In this document: in pieces, positions 18,832 through 29,119 of the stretch
Position numbering within the stretch: position 1 is the stretch's first letter
How the letters are laid out: every line of letters begins with the position of its first letter
Source: Bacteroidota bacterium
Lineage (GTDB): Bacteria > Bacteroidota > Bacteroidia > Flavobacteriales > Flavobacteriaceae
Length of the DNA stretch: 64,000 nucleotides
Reading direction: 5' to 3'
NCBI GenBank assembly: GCA_029557895.1
Contig: JAKQHT010000023.1
Coordinates: forward strand, 186,001 to 250,000
Notes under the pieces: generated by a model
Databases searched by the model: none
Told to the model about the DNA's origin: nothing
The model's input: the letters and a program-made list of their open reading frames with translations, nothing else
Made by a program: the position numbers and the translations under genes

Positions 18832-19746
18832 TCACCATGCACTGATTTCCAAATGTACTTTTGTGCCTTTTTCAATCGGACAAGGATGCCGAAACAAGAA
18901 TTTTTGAGATACGCCAATTCCTGTTATCAAATAATATTGACCTTTATAATAGCAATCTTCTACCTCGGCGATAAATGGAGCGCCCTCTTTTACTTTCAAT
19001 TGGAAGTCATAAACAATCAGACCGTTGATGCAGTTGTATTCCCCAAAAAATGAAGCAACCAAAGGGTTTTTGGGATTTTTGTAAAGTTGTTCGGGCGTGC
19101 CTCTCTGGATGACTTTTGAGTTGTGCATCACAACCATTTGGTCAGCGTAACCAAGGACATCTTCGTGGTCATGAGTGGCAACGATACAGGTTATGTTTTT
19201 CTGTTTCAGATAGTTGAACAGACTGCGGCGTAAAGATTGCTTTTTGAAATTATCTATATGGCTGAAAGGTTCGTCAAGCAAGATGATTTCGGGTTGTTTT
19301 GCCAAAGCTCTTGCAAGTGCGACCCTCTGTTTCTGCCCACCGCTTAAAAATTTTACTTTCGTTTTTGCAAAATCGTTCAGTTCCACCACTTCCAACAATT
19401 CTTTGACCCGTTCTTTCTTTTCTTCAAGAAAAAAATTTGACAAGTACTTGCCGACATTCTCTTCGACCGAAATGAACGGCATTAGGTCAAACTCCTGTGC
19501 CACCATTTTTATGAAATCGTAACCGACAACCAGATTGAATTTTGGCCCAAGTATTCTGGTGTTGCCCCAGAATATTTCTCCGCGGGCTAAATCGTATTCG
19601 CCATAGATCAACTTCAGCAACGTGGATTTGCCCGAGCCACTTTCGCCGACAATTGAAACGTGTTCGCCCCTACCTGCTTTTATGTCAATGGATTCAAGGA
19701 CCGTTCGCTTTTCGTAAGCAAAGGAAATATTATCTATCCGAAGCAT
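18832..19746 (-). CDS. ABC transporter ATP-binding protein
   Basis: 304 residues. Walker A GESGSGKSTLLKL, Q-loop VAQEFDLMP, signature LSGGQKQRVALARAL, Walker B IILLDEPFSHID and the switch histidine in VATHDHEDV are all intact. The C-terminal ~80 residues form an accessory domain (NGLIVYDFQLKVKEG..) reminiscent of the TOBE-like tails of PotA/FbpC importers. No permease gene is adjacent, so the substrate is unknown. It follows the prolyl oligopeptidase gene by 9 nt on the same strand and may be co-transcribed. Confidence 0.85.
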   Translation of the reverse strand: MLRIDNISFAYEKRTVLESIDIKAGRGEHVSIVGESGSGKSTLLKLIYGEYDLARGEIFWGNTRILGPKFNLVVGYDFIKMVAQEFDLMPFISVEENVGKYLSNFFLEEKKERVKELLEVVELNDFAKTKVKFLSGGQKQRVALARALAKQPEIILLDEPFSHIDNFKKQSLRRSLFNYLKQKNITCIVATHDHEDVLGYADQMVVMHNSKVIQRGTPEQLYKNPKNPLVASFFGEYNCINGLIVYDFQLKVKEGAPFIAEVEDCYYKGQYYLITGIGVSQKFLFRHPCPIEKGTKVHLEISAW

Positions 19747-19755
19747 TATGATTGC

Positions 19756-21921
19756 TTATCCTTTCACCTTTTCATTGGTCTTGTTTGGGAGTACCTCAAA
19801 GCCCATATTGTAAAGGGCAAAGCCAAATACATCAGCATAAAGATCTATGGTCTTGCTAACAGGTGTTCCGGCACCGTGACCTGCATCTGTTTCGATGCGT
19901 ATTAGCGTGGGATTTGTACCACTCTGCTTGCTTTGCAGTTCTGCCGCAAACTTAAAACTGTGTGCCGGGACGACTCTATCGTCATGGTCGCCGGTGGTAA
20001 TAAGTGTAGCGGGATACGCCTGTCCTGGTTTCACATTGTGTACCGGAGAGTAGTTTTTTAAGTATTCAAACATTTCTTTACTGTCTTCGGCCGTGCCATA
20101 ATCATAGGCCCATCCAGCGCCTGCGGTAAAGGTGTGGTAGCGCAGCATATCGAGGACTCCCACTGCGGGCAGGGCAACCTTCATAAGGTCGGGACGTTGT
20201 GTCATGGTGGCTCCTACGAGAAGCCCACCGTTGGATCCGCCACTGATTGCCAAAAATTCTGATGAAGTGTATTTGTTTTCTATCAAATATTCGGCAGCGG
20301 AGATAAAATCGTCAAAAACGTTTTGCTTGTTCATCTGGGTACCTGCGAGATGCCATTTTTTTCCGTATTCGCCACCACCACGCAAATTGGGGACGGCATA
20401 AATGCCTCCTTGTTCCATCCATACGGCATTTGCTGTACTGAAACCAGGTGTCAGACTGATGTTAAATCCACCATAACCATAGAGTATCGTTGGGTTTTTG
20501 CCGTTGAGTTTCAAGCCTTTTTTGTGTGAAATGATCATTGGGACTTTTGTTCCGTCCTTTGAGGTGAAAAACACTTGTTTGGTTTCATAATCTTCTGTGT
20601 TGAAATCGATTCCGGGTTTTTTGTAAACGGAAGAACTTCCTGACTTTGGTTCGAAAGCGTAAATGGTACTGGGAGTGATTTGGTTGGTAAAGGAATAGTA
20701 GAGTGTTATATCTTCTCTTTTACCGCCAAAACCACCTACACTGCCTACACCGGGGAGGTCAATCTCCCTAACCAGATTGCCGTCATAGTCGTATTGTTTC
20801 ACTTTTGAAATGGCATCGACCATATATTTTGCAAATATATTGCCACTGCCTGTTGATGCCGTAAGGACATTATCGGTTTCTGGGATGAGGTCTTCCCAGT
20901 TTTCGGGCAAAGGATTTGAAGCATCGACTTTTACGATTTTTTGGTTTGGAGCATTTCTGTTAGTTACCAAATACAATGTACTTCCAACGTTATCAATTAC
21001 ATATGTGTCGCTATCGGTGTCATCAAGGATGGTTACTATTTTTCCGTCGTTTTTTGACAGGTCCATCATCAGCAGTTTGTTTCCCGAAGTGGATGTTCTT
21101 GGGGTGATAAACAGGAATCTGCCGTCTTCGGTTACGTTTCCGCCAACATAACGGTGCTTTTGTTCTGATGTGCCACCATAGATAAGAGCGTCGTCTTTTT
21201 GTGAAGTACCAAGTTTGTGGTAATAGAGCTTGTGCTGGTCGGTTTTTGCCGAGAGTTCACTGCCTTTGGGTTTGTCATAGCTGGAGTAATAAAAACCATC
21301 GTTGTTTTTCCAAGAAATGCCACTAAACTTGATATCGACCAGAGTGTCTTCGGTTATTGCTTTGCTTTCGGCATCCATAACGATTATTTTTCGCCAATCG
21401 CTACCGCCCTCGGATATGGCATAGGCGGCGATCTTGCCGTTTTTTGAAAAGCTCAACCCTCCAAGGGAAACAGTGCCATCATTGCTGAAGGTGTTGGGAT
21501 CCAAAAACACTTCGTCTTGGGTTTCGCCTTTTTTAGTTCGGTATAAGACCGATTGGTTTTGGAGGCCATCATTTTTATAGAAATACGTATAATCGCCTTC
21601 GTTAAAGGGTGCGCTAAATCGCTCAAAGTTCCAGATTTCCTTAAGGCGTTCTTTCAGTTCGTTTCGGTAAGGTATTTGGTCGAGGTAATTTCCGGTAACG
21701 GTATTTTGTGATTTGACCCATGTAGCGGTTTCTTCGCTTCGGTCGTCTTCTAACCAACGGTATGGGTCTTTTATTGTGGTCCCAAAATAGGTGTCAGATG
21801 AGTCAACGGTTTTTGTAACGGGATATTTCACTTCGGTGGCTTTGTTTTTTTTCAGTTCACTCTCGTCTTTGCAAGATATGGCGATTGTTGCTGCGAAACA
21901 AAGGAGCAGTATTTTTTTCAT
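19756..21921 (-). CDS. Prolyl oligopeptidase family serine peptidase (S9A), lipoprotein
   Basis: 721 residues. The lipoprotein signal is [17 protein letters not shown]. The N-terminal beta-propeller (about 70-430) starts with [22 protein letters not shown]. The catalytic alpha/beta-hydrolase domain has Ser in [12 protein letters not shown], Asp in [11 protein letters not shown] and His in DAGHGAG. It cleaves short peptides after proline, here in the periplasm. Domain order and size match the S9A family. A strong terminator lies upstream, so the gene has its own promoter, possibly with the minus-strand TAATTTTG at 21957-21950. Confidence 0.93.
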   Translation of the reverse strand: MKKILLLCFAATIAISCKDESELKKNKATEVKYPVTKTVDSSDTYFGTTIKDPYRWLEDDRSEETATWVKSQNTVTGNYLDQIPYRNELKERLKEIWNFERFSAPFNEGDYTYFYKNDGLQNQSVLYRTKKGETQDEVFLDPNTFSNDGTVSLGGLSFSKNGKIAAYAISEGGSDWRKIIVMDAESKAITEDTLVDIKFSGISWKNNDGFYYSSYDKPKGSELSAKTDQHKLYYHKLGTSQKDDALIYGGTSEQKHRYVGGNVTEDGRFLFITPRTSTSGNKLLMMDLSKNDGKIVTILDDTDSDTYVIDNVGSTLYLVTNRNAPNQKIVKVDASNPLPENWEDLIPETDNVLTASTGSGNIFAKYMVDAISKVKQYDYDGNLVREIDLPGVGSVGGFGGKREDITLYYSFTNQITPSTIYAFEPKSGSSSVYKKPGIDFNTEDYETKQVFFTSKDGTKVPMIISHKKGLKLNGKNPTILYGYGGFNISLTPGFSTANAVWMEQGGIYAVPNLRGGGEYGKKWHLAGTQMNKQNVFDDFISAAEYLIENKYTSSEFLAISGGSNGGLLVGATMTQRPDLMKVALPAVGVLDMLRYHTFTAGAGWAYDYGTAEDSKEMFEYLKNYSPVHNVKPGQAYPATLITTGDHDDRVVPAHSFKFAAELQSKQSGTNPTLIRIETDAGHGAGTPVSKTIDLYADVFGFALYNMGFEVLPNKTNEKVKG

Positions 21922-21954
21922 TGCAGTTGCATTTTGGAAGGTTAATTACCAAAA

Positions 21955-21990
21955 TTAAAAAAAAAAGCCCCTTCATAACATTGAAGGGGC
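21955..21990 (-). terminator. Terminator of the FG-GAP/ASPIC gene
   Basis: GCCCCTTCA/TGAAGGGGC (21967-21975 and 21982-21990) with a 6-nt loop. On the minus strand it is followed by a run of T (the A-tract 21957-21966). Confidence 0.88.
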
Positions 21991-22016
21991 CATTTTAGGA
22001 TTTTATTAAGAATTGC

Positions 22017-24413
22017 TTATTGCTTGATGAATTTTTGTGTCTTGATGTTGTTGCCGGACATTAACCTCAAAAAATATTGGCCTGACATCAATTCGGACAC
22101 GTCAAGGGATTGGTTGTTGAGTTTGCCGTTCATAACTCTTTTGCCGTTGATGTCAAAAATGGTGTAAACAACGTTTGAAAGTTGTTCTCTGGACTTGATG
22201 TTCAGCACGGAATGTACCGGGTTTGGATAAACAACAAGATCATCGGCAATCGTGTCCTCAAAGCTCAAGGTAGTTCCTTCCACAACGGTAATGGCCGTAT
22301 TGATAGTTGGGTATTCCACAACGTCCACCAATCCTGAAGGCCAATAGATGGTAATACTGTTTATGGTTGTCTCTGTCCCGATTCCAAAGTGGGTGTTCAA
22401 TGAGCTCATGAACTTAAAACCTTCTCCACTTCTCACATCACGTATCTGGATACCATTGTCCGTATGGAGTTCAACTCTTGCCCCGATACCGTTGATGTTG
22501 CTTACGGTACCTACGGTGTGTACCTTGATCCAATTGTTGGAGGTGGTACCGTTCCAGTAAATTCGGCCATTGTAGTATGCATCGATATAACCGTCGTTGT
22601 TGAGGTCGCCAAAAGCCCCGTTGGCATAGTTTAACTGGGTATTGTCGATTTGTGTAAAGGTTAGGTCGCCGTTCCCATATAAAATGACACCATTGCATAT
22701 GATGTCGAGATTGCCATCGTTATCGAGGTCGTACGTAACGTTTTCATGCCCCAGAGTAGTGACGGCCAATACGCCGGAGGCAGCGGTATAATCGGTAAAA
22801 GTGCCATCGCCGTTGTTTCTCATAAGTTTGTGTGTGCCAGAGCTGGCACCGACGAAAACATCCATGTCACCGTCATTGTCAAAATCGCCCCAAGCTGAAG
22901 ACCAAGTTTCCATTGGATCTGCCAAGCCGATAACTGCGGCGTTCTCGGTATATGTGCCGTCGCCATTATTGGTTAGCATCTGGTTAGTTCGCCTTGCTAC
23001 TTCACCACCACATTTGGCGATGAACATGTCTATATCGCGATCGTTGTCATAATCGACCCAGATGGAGCCGTAATTTCCGCCAGAGTAATAATCCCCAAGA
23101 CCACCTTGGTTGTAGGTAAGGTTGCCGTAGCCGTCATTGATGTAGTAAACATTGGGCTGGACATCGTGACACACAAATGCATCCAAATGGCCGTCATTGT
23201 TTATATCCACAAAGTTTGAGCGTTGTGAAAAGACATATTCAGGCCCTGAAATTTCAGTGAAACCTGTACCGGTACTGTTTGCCTTCATGAATGTGACTCC
23301 AGATCCACTTCCGTAAAGCAAATCTGTATAGCCGTTTCTGTCGAAATCAGCGGCGGCTATGCTCCAACCCGGTAAGAAATCGGCTGTAGGGGTGGGGATG
23401 TTTACTGTATTAAATCCACCAGAAGGCAATTGGTAGCGTATGGTAACGTTATTGGAGGTTACAGAAACTATATCGTCCAGAAAGTCACCGTTCATGTCCA
23501 CAACAGTCAGGTCATAACCCGAAATTGGCATGGTTTCTTGTATGAAATTTACACGCGCCGGGGATAAAGTTGTAAAATAGACCGGCCCAATCCAATTGCC
23601 GTAATCACCACCACATACACTTCTTACATAGACCTCATAATTGGTAGTGTGTGCCAAACCATCGGCATGGTAAGGGTTGTTGTCAGAAGTATCGGTACCG
23701 GAAGTTGGTGTGCCCGATCCACTGGTTTGAATTGCTACTTGCCAGGAGGTTTCACTGCTTCCCGGGGTCCAGTAGATGCTTGCGGTTTGTGTGGATATAT
23801 TGGAAACGTAAATACCGCTGACATTTGGGCAAGCTGGTGGTGTTTGCGAAAAAAGGGTTGGTGAGGAAAAGCAAAATCCGTAGCCCCAATGCCCATTGTC
23901 GTCATAAAAGATACGGTACCTGAAATTGGCGAGTTGGTTTGCGCTAAACGAAGTAATGTCCAGTTCTTGTGAGTTGAATGTCGCTGTGGCGCCCGTACAA
24001 TAATTGTTTGTGGGCGGAGCGGTCGATTCGTTCAGTGCATTTCCCCAATCGATCCATTGCGAGGCATCGGCATCCCAGTATTGTACCTTGAGCAGCTCGT
24101 TTATGTAGTTGTTAAAAACGTACGGTGCGGTCACGAATATCCAGTTTTCTCCCGCTGTATGGGCATTTGTTAGATTGACGGTTGGAGATTCCGCAGCAAT
24201 ATTGTCTTGATGGCCATTGCCCGCGTCGTCATCGTCATAAGCAAAATTTGTCGAAATCCTTGGGTCGGCTTCAAAAACATTGGGATTTGTCAAGTAGTCG
24301 CCTGTAATTGACCATTCGTTGTTGGGCCAGTTGGCATTTTGGTTCAGTACCTGGGAGAAGCCACTTATTGCGGCCCCAAGTATAAAAGCAATCAGAACGG
24401 TAGTTTTTTTCAT
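22017..24413 (-). CDS. T9SS-secreted FG-GAP/VCBS repeat protein with ASPIC/UnbV domain
   Basis: 798 residues from ATG 24413, where a signal peptide begins (MKKTTVLIAFILGAAISGFS). Order: a galactose-binding-like N-terminal region, a fibronectin type III domain (about 205-290, YVSNISTQTASIYWTPGSSE), six or more FG-GAP repeats with calcium-type loops (DFDRNGYTDL, DINNDGHLDAF, DFDNDGDMDVFVG, DLDNDGNLDI), an ASPIC/UnbV segment (IGARVELHTDNG, RSGEGFKFMSS, ITIYWPSG) and a type A sorting domain (VVYPNPVHSVLNI...GQYFLRLMSG). It is thus surface-exposed or released. It follows the diheme cytochrome gene closely. Confidence 0.9.
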   Translation of the reverse strand: MKKTTVLIAFILGAAISGFSQVLNQNANWPNNEWSITGDYLTNPNVFEADPRISTNFAYDDDDAGNGHQDNIAAESPTVNLTNAHTAGENWIFVTAPYVFNNYINELLKVQYWDADASQWIDWGNALNESTAPPTNNYCTGATATFNSQELDITSFSANQLANFRYRIFYDDNGHWGYGFCFSSPTLFSQTPPACPNVSGIYVSNISTQTASIYWTPGSSETSWQVAIQTSGSGTPTSGTDTSDNNPYHADGLAHTTNYEVYVRSVCGGDYGNWIGPVYFTTLSPARVNFIQETMPISGYDLTVVDMNGDFLDDIVSVTSNNVTIRYQLPSGGFNTVNIPTPTADFLPGWSIAAADFDRNGYTDLLYGSGSGVTFMKANSTGTGFTEISGPEYVFSQRSNFVDINNDGHLDAFVCHDVQPNVYYINDGYGNLTYNQGGLGDYYSGGNYGSIWVDYDNDRDIDMFIAKCGGEVARRTNQMLTNNGDGTYTENAAVIGLADPMETWSSAWGDFDNDGDMDVFVGASSGTHKLMRNNGDGTFTDYTAASGVLAVTTLGHENVTYDLDNDGNLDIICNGVILYGNGDLTFTQIDNTQLNYANGAFGDLNNDGYIDAYYNGRIYWNGTTSNNWIKVHTVGTVSNINGIGARVELHTDNGIQIRDVRSGEGFKFMSSLNTHFGIGTETTINSITIYWPSGLVDVVEYPTINTAITVVEGTTLSFEDTIADDLVVYPNPVHSVLNIKSREQLSNVVYTIFDINGKRVMNGKLNNQSLDVSELMSGQYFLRLMSGNNIKTQKFIKQ

Positions 24414-24439
24414 AAAATTGGGATTATTAAGTTTTTGGT

Positions 24440-25564
24440 TTATTCGCAATCGTTGTTTAAAGCATTGATCCATGATTCTATTAGTCGCACGCCTTCTTCG
24501 TGTTTTAGGGTTCTTCCCAAGATGGGCATCCGGTATTGTTCTTCTACAGAGCTGATCCTGAAAAACAGTAGCGAATTGTTTGCATCGCCCGGCACGATGA
24601 TTTTTTGATATGGATCGATATGGGTATCGGGCTCAATGCAGACGCCCATATTGTCGGGTTCGTTGTTTTGATGAAAAGGGAATCGCATGGGGCGGTACGA
24701 ACAATAACTTTCTTCGGCATGGCAGTGGGCGCAGTTGATGTCGATATATGAGCGTGCGCGCATTTCTAAAGGTTGTGATTCGTCATTCCAAGCCACGGTG
24801 GCATCGATATTATCGGGCAATGAATTTTCTAAATATCCGACTTCAATCCATTTGTCAAGCTGGTTTTTTGGACCTTGTGGATAGGGATAGTCTTTGTACA
24901 GGTTTTGTGGTTTGGGGCCAATGGGTATTGGAGTGCCAAATTTGTTGTGACAGGTAAAACATTCACTGTGTGAAGGAATACGGTAGGTAACACTGTTGGT
25001 GCGTTCGTTTTCAAACCAGTCAAGGCTCACGAAACTGCCGTCTGTTGTAAAAGTTGCCTCGGTTTGCGCTTCGTTCCATACATATTCTGCAAATTTCCAT
25101 CCGTCAATGGTGTTGTACATCAATCTTGTTTCAAGGATTTTCGTGGTTTGGTCAGGCAGTACGTTTTCAAAATAGAAATTTTTGATCAAAACGGCCCCAA
25201 CAGGAAAATTCAAGGGTGTGTAGTCGTTATTATAAACGGCTTTGGTGCCTTCTGGCATCCATATAAATCTTTTTTTGTGGGCATAATCACTAAATAATGG
25301 CGTATTAATGTCATACGGAAGGACACCAAATACGGGTTCGAGGTTTTTGAGTTCACCTTCAAAAAAATTGTATTCGGAAAGCGTTTGATAGGGGACTTCC
25401 GCAAGGGCGAACACTACTGGAGAGGTTTGGGTCGGGCCGTCATCTGTGATAACGCTTCCATCGTCATCAGTGTTGATAGGGGTATAGCCGTCGTCGTTTT
25501 GGCAAGAGCAAAAGACGATCAAAACCAACAACAGAAATATGATTGTGTAGCGATTTTTTTGCAT
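24440..25564 (-). CDS. Diheme c-type cytochrome lipoprotein (SO2930/TIGR03806-like)
   Basis: 374 residues. The lipoprotein signal ends at FCSC. Two heme-binding CxxCH motifs are visible: CFTCHNK (about residue 209) and CAHCHAE (about residue 280). The body (FGVLPYDINTPLFSDYAHKKRFIWMPEG, DWFENERTNSVTYRIPSHSECFTCH) matches the SO2930 family of diheme proteins, whose members tend to lie beside secreted repeat proteins. It is likely anchored in the outer membrane facing the periplasm or surface. It heads an operon with the FG-GAP/ASPIC gene (26-nt gap), suggesting joint action; the reaction is unknown. Confidence 0.85.
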   Translation of the reverse strand: MQKNRYTIIFLLLVLIVFCSCQNDDGYTPINTDDDGSVITDDGPTQTSPVVFALAEVPYQTLSEYNFFEGELKNLEPVFGVLPYDINTPLFSDYAHKKRFIWMPEGTKAVYNNDYTPLNFPVGAVLIKNFYFENVLPDQTTKILETRLMYNTIDGWKFAEYVWNEAQTEATFTTDGSFVSLDWFENERTNSVTYRIPSHSECFTCHNKFGTPIPIGPKPQNLYKDYPYPQGPKNQLDKWIEVGYLENSLPDNIDATVAWNDESQPLEMRARSYIDINCAHCHAEESYCSYRPMRFPFHQNNEPDNMGVCIEPDTHIDPYQKIIVPGDANNSLLFFRISSVEEQYRMPILGRTLKHEEGVRLIESWINALNNDCE

Positions 25565-25656
25565 TTACGGCTTTAATAAAAGTGCTAATATAAGCAATTT
25601 TCTATCTTAAAGCTCGTTATAGGTCTTGTTTTTGATGGTTTTATATTATTTGAGAG

Positions 25657-26646
25657 CTAAACCAATCGATTATCAATAAGATATTCGGCGATCTGAACGG
25701 TGTTGGTTGCAGCACCTTTGCGTAAATTGTCGCTAACGATCCACAAATTCAAAGTGTTGGGTTGAGAGTTGTCTCTTCTGATGCGTCCCACAAACACTTC
25801 ATCTTTCCCATTTGCATATAATGGCATAGGATATAGGTTCACATCCGTGTTGTCTTGTACACTCACACCGCTGGTTGCATGTAAAATTTGACGTACTTCA
25901 TTTACATCAAAATCTTTTTCAAACTCAATGTTTACCGCCTCACTGTGACCACCGGATGTAGGGATTCTTACAGCTGTTGCAGTAACGGCTATGGTCTTGT
26001 CGTTCAGTATTTTTTGTGTTTCTCTAACAAGCTTCATTTCTTCTTTCGTATAGCCGTTTTCTTCAAAAACATCGCAATGCGGAATGGCATTTTTATGGAT
26101 GGGATAATGGTAGGCCATATCGCCTTTTATCCCGGAAATTTCGTTATCCAGTTGACGTACGGCTTTTAACCCGGTGCCGGTAATGGATTGGTAGGTTGAC
26201 ACGACAATGCGTTTTATTTTGTATTTTTTATGCAACGGCGCCAATACCATAACCATTTGAATTGTTGAGCAATTGGGATTGGCGATGATCTTGTCGGTTT
26301 TGGTAAGATGTGCGGCATTGATTTCCGGGACTATCAATTTTTTGTCCATATCCATACGCCATGCCGATGAATTGTCAATGACGGTAGTACCTGTTTCGGC
26401 AAATTTTGGCGCCCATTCCAAAGAGGTGTTTCCTCCCGCAGAAAATAGGGCAATGTCCGGTTTTAACGAAACGGCTTCTTGCAAACCGATGACTTTAAGG
26501 GGCTGCCCTTTATACATAATGGTTTTACCTACCGATTTTTCTGATGCTACCGGGATCAACTCCGTCAACGGGAATTTTCTTTCTTCAAGAACCTTTAACA
26601 TTACTTCGCCGACCATACCCGTGGCGCCTACTACTGCTACTCTCAT
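25657..26646 (-). CDS. asd: Aspartate-semialdehyde dehydrogenase
   Basis: 329 residues. It reduces aspartyl phosphate to the semialdehyde, the branch point to lysine/diaminopimelate, threonine and methionine. NADP site GATGMVGEVMLKVLEER, catalytic cysteine in ANPNCSTIQM, substrate-binding STYQSITGTG and catalytic histidine in TSGGHSEAVNIEF. Length and N-terminus match the family. The minus-strand TATTTTTG at 26675-26668 could be its -7 box. Confidence 0.96.
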   Translation of the reverse strand: MRVAVVGATGMVGEVMLKVLEERKFPLTELIPVASEKSVGKTIMYKGQPLKVIGLQEAVSLKPDIALFSAGGNTSLEWAPKFAETGTTVIDNSSAWRMDMDKKLIVPEINAAHLTKTDKIIANPNCSTIQMVMVLAPLHKKYKIKRIVVSTYQSITGTGLKAVRQLDNEISGIKGDMAYHYPIHKNAIPHCDVFEENGYTKEEMKLVRETQKILNDKTIAVTATAVRIPTSGGHSEAVNIEFEKDFDVNEVRQILHATSGVSVQDNTDVNLYPMPLYANGKDEVFVGRIRRDNSQPNTLNLWIVSDNLRKGAATNTVQIAEYLIDNRLV

Positions 26647-26723
26647 TTTTCACGAATTATTGAAGTGCAAAAATAACCATTAATTCGCATCTATTATTAT
26701 TTGAACCCATTTAAAAAATCAGA

Positions 26724-26753
26724 TAAAAAAACCCGCTTTATTATAAGCGGGTT
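26724..26753 (-). terminator. Terminator of mscL
   Basis: AACCCGCTT/AAGCGGGTT stem (26730-26738 and 26745-26753) followed on the minus strand by a T-tract. Confidence 0.85.
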
Positions 26754-26790
26754 GAGGTTGGAACATGAAATGTAGCGGATTATTTCTCGA

Positions 26791-27192
26791 TTATTTTTTA
26801 AGCAAATCTCTTATTTCGGCGAGAAGTTCTTCTTGGGTTGGTCCTGCAGGAGCCGGAGCTTCTGCTGGTTTTTTAATTTTATTGTAGGCTTTGATAATTA
26901 TAAACATCACAAAACCAACAATTACCAAGTTAACCAGAGCATTGACCCAAGAGCCCCATCGAATGGCAACTTCTTCTGCAGCTGCGACGCCTTCGCTTGC
27001 CACTACAGCATCCGACAATACAATTTTCAGGTCTGAAAAATCAACGCCGCCGGTAAAAAAACCGACAATGGGCATCATTATGTCAGACACAAATCCGTTG
27101 ACAACTCCGCCAACTGCACCCGCCATGATGACCGCTACGGCAAATTCTATGACGTTTCCGGTCATTATAAAATTCTTAAATTCTTTTAACAT
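26791..27192 (-). CDS. mscL: Large-conductance mechanosensitive channel
   Basis: 133 residues. It forms a homopentameric emergency release channel in the inner membrane. The N-terminal helix MLKEFKNFIMTGNVIEFAVAVIMAGAVGGVVNGFVSD contains TM1 with the pore constriction; TM2 is ALVNLVIVGFVMFIIIKAYN; a charged C-terminal helix (EELLAEIRDLLKK) closes the pentamer. The periplasmic loop is longer than in E. coli, with an alanine-rich insert (DAVVASEGVAAAEEVAIRWG). Confidence 0.95.
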   Translation of the reverse strand: MLKEFKNFIMTGNVIEFAVAVIMAGAVGGVVNGFVSDIMMPIVGFFTGGVDFSDLKIVLSDAVVASEGVAAAEEVAIRWGSWVNALVNLVIVGFVMFIIIKAYNKIKKPAEAPAPAGPTQEELLAEIRDLLKK

Positions 27193-27271
27193 GATTAAAT
27201 GATTTGTTAAGGTTATTGTTAATTAAGACTAATTTAATGAAAAAAATAAATTATGAAACAAATTTCAAAAA

Positions 27272-28378
27272 TTATTTTAATAGCACCCGTTTGACGCGTT
27301 GCGATATGCCGGTTATAATTTCATAAGAAATAGTGTTTGCAGTTTTTGCAAGCTGGTGTGCCGGGTGAGCGGCGTCAAACACAATCACCTCATCGCCTTC
27401 ATTACAAGCAATATCCGTGATGTTAACCATTAGCATGTCCATGCACACATTACCTATTATTGGCGCTATTTGATTGTTTATCAACACATAACCTTTTCCG
27501 TTGCCATATTGGCGGCCTATACCGTCGGCATGACCTATGGGGATGGTTGCGGTACTTAAAGCTACATCACTTTTATAAGCGCGGTTATAACCTACACTTT
27601 GGCCTTTTTGCAAATGGTGTATTTGTGAAATAATCGATTTTAATGCGGCAATAGGTTTGAAATTTAGGTCTTCCTTATCCGAATTTCCAAAACCGTATAA
27701 ACCGATCCCGCTCCGTACCATGTCAAAATGTGCTTCTGGATAGTTTAATATACCCGAGGTGTTGCACAAATGTCTGATAGGGTTATAGCCCAAACCGGAT
27801 GTCATTTTTTCTGTAATGGCAATATAGGCATTAATTTGATTTACGGTAAATGGTCTTTCATCCAAATCTTCACTTGCCGCCAAGTGTGAAAAATATGACA
27901 CCACTTTCACGGCATTGGTCGTCTTTAATCTTGAAAGTATTGCGTCTATTTCATCGGCTGAAAAACCCAAGCGGTTCAATCCGGTATTGAATTTGATATG
28001 GACAGGATAATTCGTTTGGTTCTGGGCAGTTGCCACATCAATAAATTCGTTTAATATCTTGGCGTTGTAGATACTTGGTTCCAAACAACGTTCAATAAGT
28101 GTTTTGAAGTTTATGGGCTGTGGGTGCAATACCAATATGGGTTTTGTAATGCCCGCGTTGCGCAGTGCCACGCCTTCTTGGGCATAGGCCACGGCAAAAT
28201 AATCTGCACCAATATTTTGCAGGCAATTGGCAATTTCGCACGCATCACTGCCATAGGCAAACGCTTTTACAACAGCCATAAATTTAGTGTCGGGATTGAT
28301 TTTTGATTTTAAATACCTGAAATTATGGTTCAGGGCTTTTAAATCAATTTCAAGGACGGTTTCTTGTGCTTTTGGCAT
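27272..28378 (-). CDS. alr: Alanine racemase
   Basis: 368 residues. It converts L- to D-alanine for peptidoglycan. PLP lysine in MAVVKAFAYGSD, second catalytic tyrosine in SVGYNRAYKSD, and the C-terminal beta-domain with GNVCMDMLMVNIT. Its ATG overlaps the tdk stop by one base (TAATG), so translation is coupled to tdk. Confidence 0.95.
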   Translation of the reverse strand: MPKAQETVLEIDLKALNHNFRYLKSKINPDTKFMAVVKAFAYGSDACEIANCLQNIGADYFAVAYAQEGVALRNAGITKPILVLHPQPINFKTLIERCLEPSIYNAKILNEFIDVATAQNQTNYPVHIKFNTGLNRLGFSADEIDAILSRLKTTNAVKVVSYFSHLAASEDLDERPFTVNQINAYIAITEKMTSGLGYNPIRHLCNTSGILNYPEAHFDMVRSGIGLYGFGNSDKEDLNFKPIAALKSIISQIHHLQKGQSVGYNRAYKSDVALSTATIPIGHADGIGRQYGNGKGYVLINNQIAPIIGNVCMDMLMVNITDIACNEGDEVIVFDAAHPAHQLAKTANTISYEIITGISQRVKRVLLK

Positions 28379-29016
28379 TAGTTTTTGGGTTTTGACGGCA
28401 ATTCTTCAGCATCGTTAACGTTCATGTTTCGGAGTTTGTCGCGCAACATCGCTTTATAGAATGCTGCCCTGCTCAACGGTTCATATTCATCTACTTCGCC
28501 CAACAATACCAGGGCATCGCTTTTTGCCTTTCGGTAGCTGTATTGCGCCAAGTTGCCTGTTCGGGTACAAATAGCGTGTACTTTGGTCACGTATTCTGCA
28601 GTTGCCATTAAATGGGGCATAGGTCCAAACGGATTGCCTTTAAAATCCATGTCCAGCCCGGCGACAATAACGCGCACACCCTTGTTGGCCAGGTCGTTGC
28701 ACACCCTGACAATTTCATCATCAAAAAATTGGGCTTCGTCTATACCCACCACATCACAGCCATCTGCCAGAATGGGAATGTTGGCGGCAGCGGGCACAGG
28801 GGTAGAGCGGATTTCGTTGGCATCGTGCGAGACGACCTTTTCGTCATCATAACGAACATCGATAGCAGGCTTGAAAATCTCCACTTTCTGCCTTGCAAAC
28901 TGCGCTCTTTTGAGTCGCCGAATCAGTTCTTCGGTCTTTCCGGAAAACATCGACCCGCAGATTACTTCGATCCACCCAAATTGTTCTTTAGGATTTACTG
29001 TATTTTCAAGAAACAT
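28378..29016 (-). CDS. tdk: Thymidine kinase
   Basis: 212 residues. It phosphorylates thymidine in the salvage pathway. P-loop [17 protein letters not shown], Walker [16 protein letters not shown], thymidine lasso around [21 protein letters not shown]. Odd point: the structural zinc site of type II enzymes usually has two CxxC pairs, but only the first cysteine (AIC) is left and the others are replaced, apparently a zinc-free variant. It is the first gene of the tdk-alr pair. Confidence 0.94.
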   Translation of the reverse strand: MFLENTVNPKEQFGWIEVICGSMFSGKTEELIRRLKRAQFARQKVEIFKPAIDVRYDDEKVVSHDANEIRSTPVPAAANIPILADGCDVVGIDEAQFFDDEIVRVCNDLANKGVRVIVAGLDMDFKGNPFGPMPHLMATAEYVTKVHAICTRTGNLAQYSYRKAKSDALVLLGEVDEYEPLSRAAFYKAMLRDKLRNMNVNDAEELPSKPKN

Positions 29017-29119
29017 TTTGTAATTTTAACACTAAAACGAAGCTAAACTGCGTTTTGATAAAACGTGGCGTAAATTTATTAAATTCAAAAGCATTAACCC
29101 GATAAAATTAAAAAATGTT

